This document shows positions 20,741-23,454 of a stretch of DNA of 23,454 nt, one piece after another. The notes below the pieces were generated by a model that ran no database searches, was not told the DNA's origin, and was given only the letters and a program-made list of their open reading frames with translations. The position numbers and the translations under genes were made by a program. The DNA is from JBJXGF01 sp046153015 (lineage in GTDB: Bacteria; Actinomycetota; Acidimicrobiia; Acidimicrobiales; CAIXPF01), in the NCBI GenBank assembly GCA_046153015.1, contig JBJXGF010000317.1, forward strand, positions 1-23,454, in the 5' to 3' direction. Position 1 is the stretch's first letter. Each line of letters begins with the position of its first letter.

Positions 20741-21550
20741 ATGACCGGCTCACTGTTCGGATCGCTGTACGACACGGTCGTCATGCCCGTGGACAACTCG
20801 AAGTTCTCCTGGCACGTGGTCGAGCACGGCCGCCGGCTGGCGGAGGACATCGGGGCGAAGGTGCAGTTGTTCTTCGCGTCCTCGGGCGAGCAGGTGGAGC
20901 CGGAGATGCACGACGCGGCCGCCGCCGCGCACGTGGGGCTCGAGGTGACCCGTTCGGCCAACAGCGCCGAGGCTCGCGGCGCGGCCATCGCCGCCTACGC
21001 GGCGCGCACCCCGCGCTCGGTCATCGCCATGGCCACCCACGGCCACGGCGGCTGGGCCACGACCGTGCTCGGCTCCACCACCGCCGAGCTGTTGATCGCC
21101 GCCGACCGGCCGGTGGTGCTGTACGGGCCCGAGGCGAAGGCGCCGGCGCCGGTCAAGCGGGTGGTGGCCTGCCTCGACGGCTCGAGCTTCGCCGAGTCGA
21201 TCCTCGAGGAGGCGGCGAAGTGGGCGTGGGCCGTCGGCGTGCCGCTGTGGCTCGTGTCGGTGCTCGGCTCGGGCTGGGGCAAGAGCGCCGGCGACGTGAC
21301 CGAGGAGGCCTACCTCGGGCGGCTGGCCCGCGACCTCGAGCGGCCGGGGCTCGACCTGCAGTGGGACGCCCTGCACGGCTGGGACACCGGCATCGCCCTC
21401 GTGGAGTACGCCAACGAGGAGCCGGGGACGCTGCTGGCGATGTCGACCCACGGCCGCACCGGCCTGCGCCAGGTGGCGCTGGGCAGCGTCGCCGCCGACG
21501 TGGTGCGCGAGGCGCGCGGCCCCGTCCTCGTGCAGCGCCCGCGGGAGTAG
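20741..21550 (+). CDS. Universal stress protein, tandem two-domain
   Basis: 269 residues with two UspA-like domains. The first (about 8-127) starts YDTVVMPVDNSKFS and ends THGHGGWATTVLGSTTAELL. The second (about 137-266) starts KRVVACLDGSSFAES and ends STHGRTGLRQVALGSVAADVV. Both have the G-x2-G...G-S/T phosphate-binding pattern, so ATP binding is likely. Tandem Usp proteins are common in actinobacteria and respond to energy, redox or starvation stress. The ATG start lies 67 bp after nhaA on the same strand, and only a weak GGGGG precedes it; it may have its own promoter or be the third gene of the amt-nhaA unit. No partner is apparent. Confidence 0.93.
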   Translation: MTGSLFGSLYDTVVMPVDNSKFSWHVVEHGRRLAEDIGAKVQLFFASSGEQVEPEMHDAAAAAHVGLEVTRSANSAEARGAAIAAYAARTPRSVIAMATHGHGGWATTVLGSTTAELLIAADRPVVLYGPEAKAPAPVKRVVACLDGSSFAESILEEAAKWAWAVGVPLWLVSVLGSGWGKSAGDVTEEAYLGRLARDLERPGLDLQWDALHGWDTGIALVEYANEEPGTLLAMSTHGRTGLRQVALGSVAADVVREARGPVLVQRPRE

Positions 21551-21612
21551 CCGAACGCGCCCAAGCTCCGAACGGTCCGCCGCTCCACCGCCGGGGGGGC
21601 GGCCGGCCCGCG

Positions 21613-21618
21613 TAAGGT
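21613..21618 (+). promoter_or_regulatory. Candidate -10 element for leaderless SnoaL-like gene
   Basis: TAAGGT, 6 nt before ATG 21625, with no Shine-Dalgarno between. It follows the same pattern as five other genes in the window. Confidence 0.4.
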
Positions 21619-21624
21619 GCCGGC

Positions 21625-22110
21625 ATGACAACGCTCGACGAGCTGGCGGCGCGGGTGCGGACCCTCGAGGACATCGAGGCGATCAAGCGGCTGAAGGCCC
21701 AGTACTGCGCGTACTGCGACGACGGCTACGACGCCGACGGGCTGGCCACGCTGTTCACCGACGACGCCGTCTGGGACGGCGGCGAGGTGTTCGGCCGGGC
21801 CGAGGGCCGCGAGAAGATCCGCCGGTTCCTCGGCGCGGCGCCGCGGGTGCTGCCCTTCGCCCGCCATTACGTGACCAACCCGCTCATCGAGGTGGACGGC
21901 GACGAGGCCACCGCCCGCTGGCTGCTCCTCGAGCCCTGCACGCTCGCCGGCGAGAGCGACCCCGCCAAGGCGATGTGGCTGGCCGCGTCCTACCTCGACC
22001 GCTGCGTCCGCACGCCCGAGGGCTGGAAGTTCCACCACGTGACGATCAGCCCGGCGTTCTACACGCCCTACGACGGCGAGGGCTGGGCCCGCCAGGCGCT
22101 GCAGAGCTGA
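21625..22110 (+). CDS. SnoaL-like / NTF2-fold protein
   Basis: 161 residues. The start LDELAARVRTLEDIEAIKRL followed by KAQYCAYCDDGYDADGLATL, then FTDDAVWDGG and the later RHYVTNPLIEVDGDEATARW are typical of the SnoaL-like subgroup of the NTF2 fold. These are cone-shaped alpha+beta proteins that act as isomerases, dehydratases or ligand binders, often in steroid or polyketide metabolism in actinobacteria. No catalytic assignment is possible. The gene appears monocistronic and leaderless. Its stop is 13 bp from the stop of the convergent delta-60 protein gene, with no obvious terminator in that gap. Confidence 0.85.
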   Translation: MTTLDELAARVRTLEDIEAIKRLKAQYCAYCDDGYDADGLATLFTDDAVWDGGEVFGRAEGREKIRRFLGAAPRVLPFARHYVTNPLIEVDGDEATARWLLLEPCTLAGESDPAKAMWLAASYLDRCVRTPEGWKFHHVTISPAFYTPYDGEGWARQALQS

Positions 22111-22123
22111 GGCCGCCTCGCCG

Positions 22124-23454
22124 TCAGCCTCCGGCCACGCGGGCGGCGAGCAGGCGGGGCTGCGCGGCGCCGGACGGGCCCGGGCTGAGCAGCGTGCCGA
22201 CCGCGGTCCAGGCGCCGGGCCCGGCGGGCAGCAGGGCGCGGATCTCGCTCGCCGCGCCCGCTGCGAGCGGGGTCCGGACACCGGTCTGGGCGGGCCGCAG
22301 CCCAGGGGCGAGGTGGAGGAGGGTGAGGTGCGGCGCGCTCCGCGGGTCGGCCTCGAGCCCGGCCGCCACCACCGCGCCGCCCGGCGCCGGCGCCGCCGCC
22401 TGCACCTCCCGCTGCGGCCACGGGGTGAGGGGGTGCAGCACGGCCCCCACCCGGACGCCGCCCGACGCCCCGAAGAGCGGGTCGGGCACGCCGTCGGCGT
22501 CGAGTCGGGCCACGAACGGGGCCGGGTCGAGGCCCTCCTCCCCGTCGTAGCGGCCCGAGATCACGAGCGCGCCGTCGGCGTCGACGGCCAACGAACGGAC
22601 GAGCGCGGGCAAACGCGACACCCCGGAGTAGAGCGGCTTGGGCCGGCCCTCGGCGTCGTAGCGGAGCAGGCGGCTGCGGTGGCCGACGCCGCCGTCGGGC
22701 GCCGGGAAGGGCCGCCAGCCGGCCACCACCACGTCGCCGGTGGGCGTGCGGGCCAGGCCGCTCACCTCGAGGCAGCCGAGCGAGCAGTCGTCGAGGGGGG
22801 CGGCGCCGCCGACGTGGCCGAAGCCGCCGTCGAGCCCGCCGGAGGCGTCGAGGCGCACAAGCGTGGTGTGCCGATCCCCGGCGGGGCCGAGCGACGCGCC
22901 CTGCACCACGGCGTAGGCGCCGCCGGCGCCGTCGGATGCCAGCGCGCTGACGGCGGCGCCCGAGAAGGAGCGGCGGCCGCCGGCCGCGTTCGCCCAGGCC
23001 GGGTCGAGGGCGCCGCTGCGGGTGAGGCGGGCCACGCTCAACGGGCCGGTCACGCTGCGGCTGGCGAGGCAGGCCACGAGGATCGAGCCGTCGGCGCTCA
23101 CCTCCACCTGGTTGGCCCAGTCGAGCCCGCCGGCGCAGCCCTCGCCGCCGATCAGCGCCCCCGGCAGGGGCCCGGCGGGGTTGAAGGCGGGGTCGAGCCC
23201 GCCGTCGGGGCGCAGCCGCAGCACGAGGCTGCGATCCCGGTCGCCGCCCTCCACGTAGCCGACCACCACCAGCGACCCGTCGGGCCCGAGAGCGGCGTCG
23301 AGCGCGGCGGCGCCCTCGCCCTGCACGCCCGCCGTCAGCACTCCGGGCGGCGCGCCGAGCGGGTTGAACGTGGGGTCGAGGCCCAGCGTGGCCGCCGGCC
23401 AGGCCGCGCCCGACGCAGCCGCCGGCGCGAGGCTGGCGGCGAGAAGGGCGAGAG
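22124..23454 (-). CDS. Secreted delta-60-repeat protein (5' end beyond the window)
   Basis: The frame is open to the right edge, giving at least 443 residues. The visible N-terminus (LALLAASLAPAAASGAAWPA) looks like the hydrophobic core and cleavage region of a signal peptide, so the true start is only a few residues outside; the in-frame GTG at 23341 is too late. Repeats follow the delta-60 pattern (LDPxFN/G...G): LDPTFNPLG, LDPAFNPAG, LDPAWANAAG, LDGGFGHVG and PDPLFGASG, alternating with GxxVVVGxxxG strands. This implies a beta-propeller. Such proteins are extracellular or cell-surface and uncharacterised. Two or more Cys pairs (for example CSLGC) could form disulfides. No catalytic site is seen. 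Confidence 0.82.
   Translation of the reverse strand, partial: LALLAASLAPAAASGAAWPAATLGLDPTFNPLGAPPGVLTAGVQGEGAAALDAALGPDGSLVVVGYVEGGDRDRSLVLRLRPDGGLDPAFNPAGPLPGALIGGEGCAGGLDWANQVEVSADGSILVACLASRSVTGPLSVARLTRSGALDPAWANAAGGRRSFSGAAVSALASDGAGGAYAVVQGASLGPAGDRHTTLVRLDASGGLDGGFGHVGGAAPLDDCSLGCLEVSGLARTPTGDVVVAGWRPFPAPDGGVGHRSRLLRYDAEGRPKPLYSGVSRLPALVRSLAVDADGALVISGRYDGEEGLDPAPFVARLDADGVPDPLFGASGGVRVGAVLHPLTPWPQREVQAAAPAPGGAVVAAGLEADPRSAPHLTLLHLAPGLRPAQTGVRTPLAAGAASEIRALLPAGPGAWTAVGTLLSPGPSGAAQPRLLAARVAGG

Noticed and set aside
17635..20988. A 1117-codon open frame on the minus strand opposite amt and nhaA
   Set aside because: Shadow frame caused by high GC; amt and nhaA on the + strand have complete family signatures.
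23339..23341. GTG at 23341 as the start of the delta-60 protein
   Set aside because: The frame continues to the window edge through another LDPTFN repeat and a signal-peptide-like stretch, so the true start is outside.

Overview
The window is very GC-rich, densely packed DNA with many GTG starts. The layout suggests a high-GC actinobacterium. My best guess is the Acidimicrobiia, from the PII/GlnD pairing, a small DUF5684-type membrane protein and an FHA protein with a C-x3-H...C zinc-knuckle-like motif; this is inference, because no rRNA or other phylogenetic marker is present. No rRNA, tRNA, insertion sequence or CRISPR array was seen. Several genes appear leaderless: a TAG/TAA-NNT hexamer lies 6-8 nt before the start codon.

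Left part (1-5000). The C-terminal end of a VapC-type PIN toxin (+) enters from the left edge and overlaps the 3' end of a NUDIX hydrolase (-). Next come glnD and a PII gene (glnB/glnK type), both on the minus strand, then a CoA-disulfide-reductase-like flavoprotein (-). A four-copy 28-bp tandem repeat separates that gene from a divergent SDR oxidoreductase (+).

Middle part (5900-12950). A minus-strand polyhydroxyalkanoate (PHA) unit reads phasin-like protein, XRE-type regulator, class I-like PHA synthase. A perfect 14-bp-arm palindrome, probably an operator, sits just upstream of the phasin gene. The + strand then carries a small membrane protein and a cytochrome P450. A PPOX-type flavoprotein follows on the minus strand. 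DNA-3-methyladenine glycosylase I is translationally coupled to an FHA-domain protein. This block ends in an inverted-repeat-bounded segment and two strong GC hairpins.

Right part (13000-23454). A three-gene Tad/Flp-pilus minor-pilin operon (-) is joined by ATGA/GTGA overlaps. It encodes two paralogous TadE-like proteins with four matched cysteines and one TadG-like protein whose large external part has seven cysteine-containing repeats, probably a disulfide-pinned seven-bladed propeller. A 5'-3' exonuclease (-) follows. Then come an ammonium transporter (preceded by 11-bp-spaced direct repeats and a possible 19-residue leader ORF), an NhaA antiporter only 3 nt downstream and a tandem universal stress protein. 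The end holds a SnoaL/NTF2-like protein and a secreted delta-60-repeat protein that runs off the right edge.

How the genes fit together: GlnD, PII and Amt are the core of nitrogen sensing and ammonium uptake, split here between two loci about 14 kb apart. The phasin-regulator-synthase set is a compact carbon-storage module. The most novel-looking item is the cysteine-rich propeller fused to a Tad anchor together with its two TadE partners. The regulatory DNA around amt and upstream of the phasin gene is the next most interesting.
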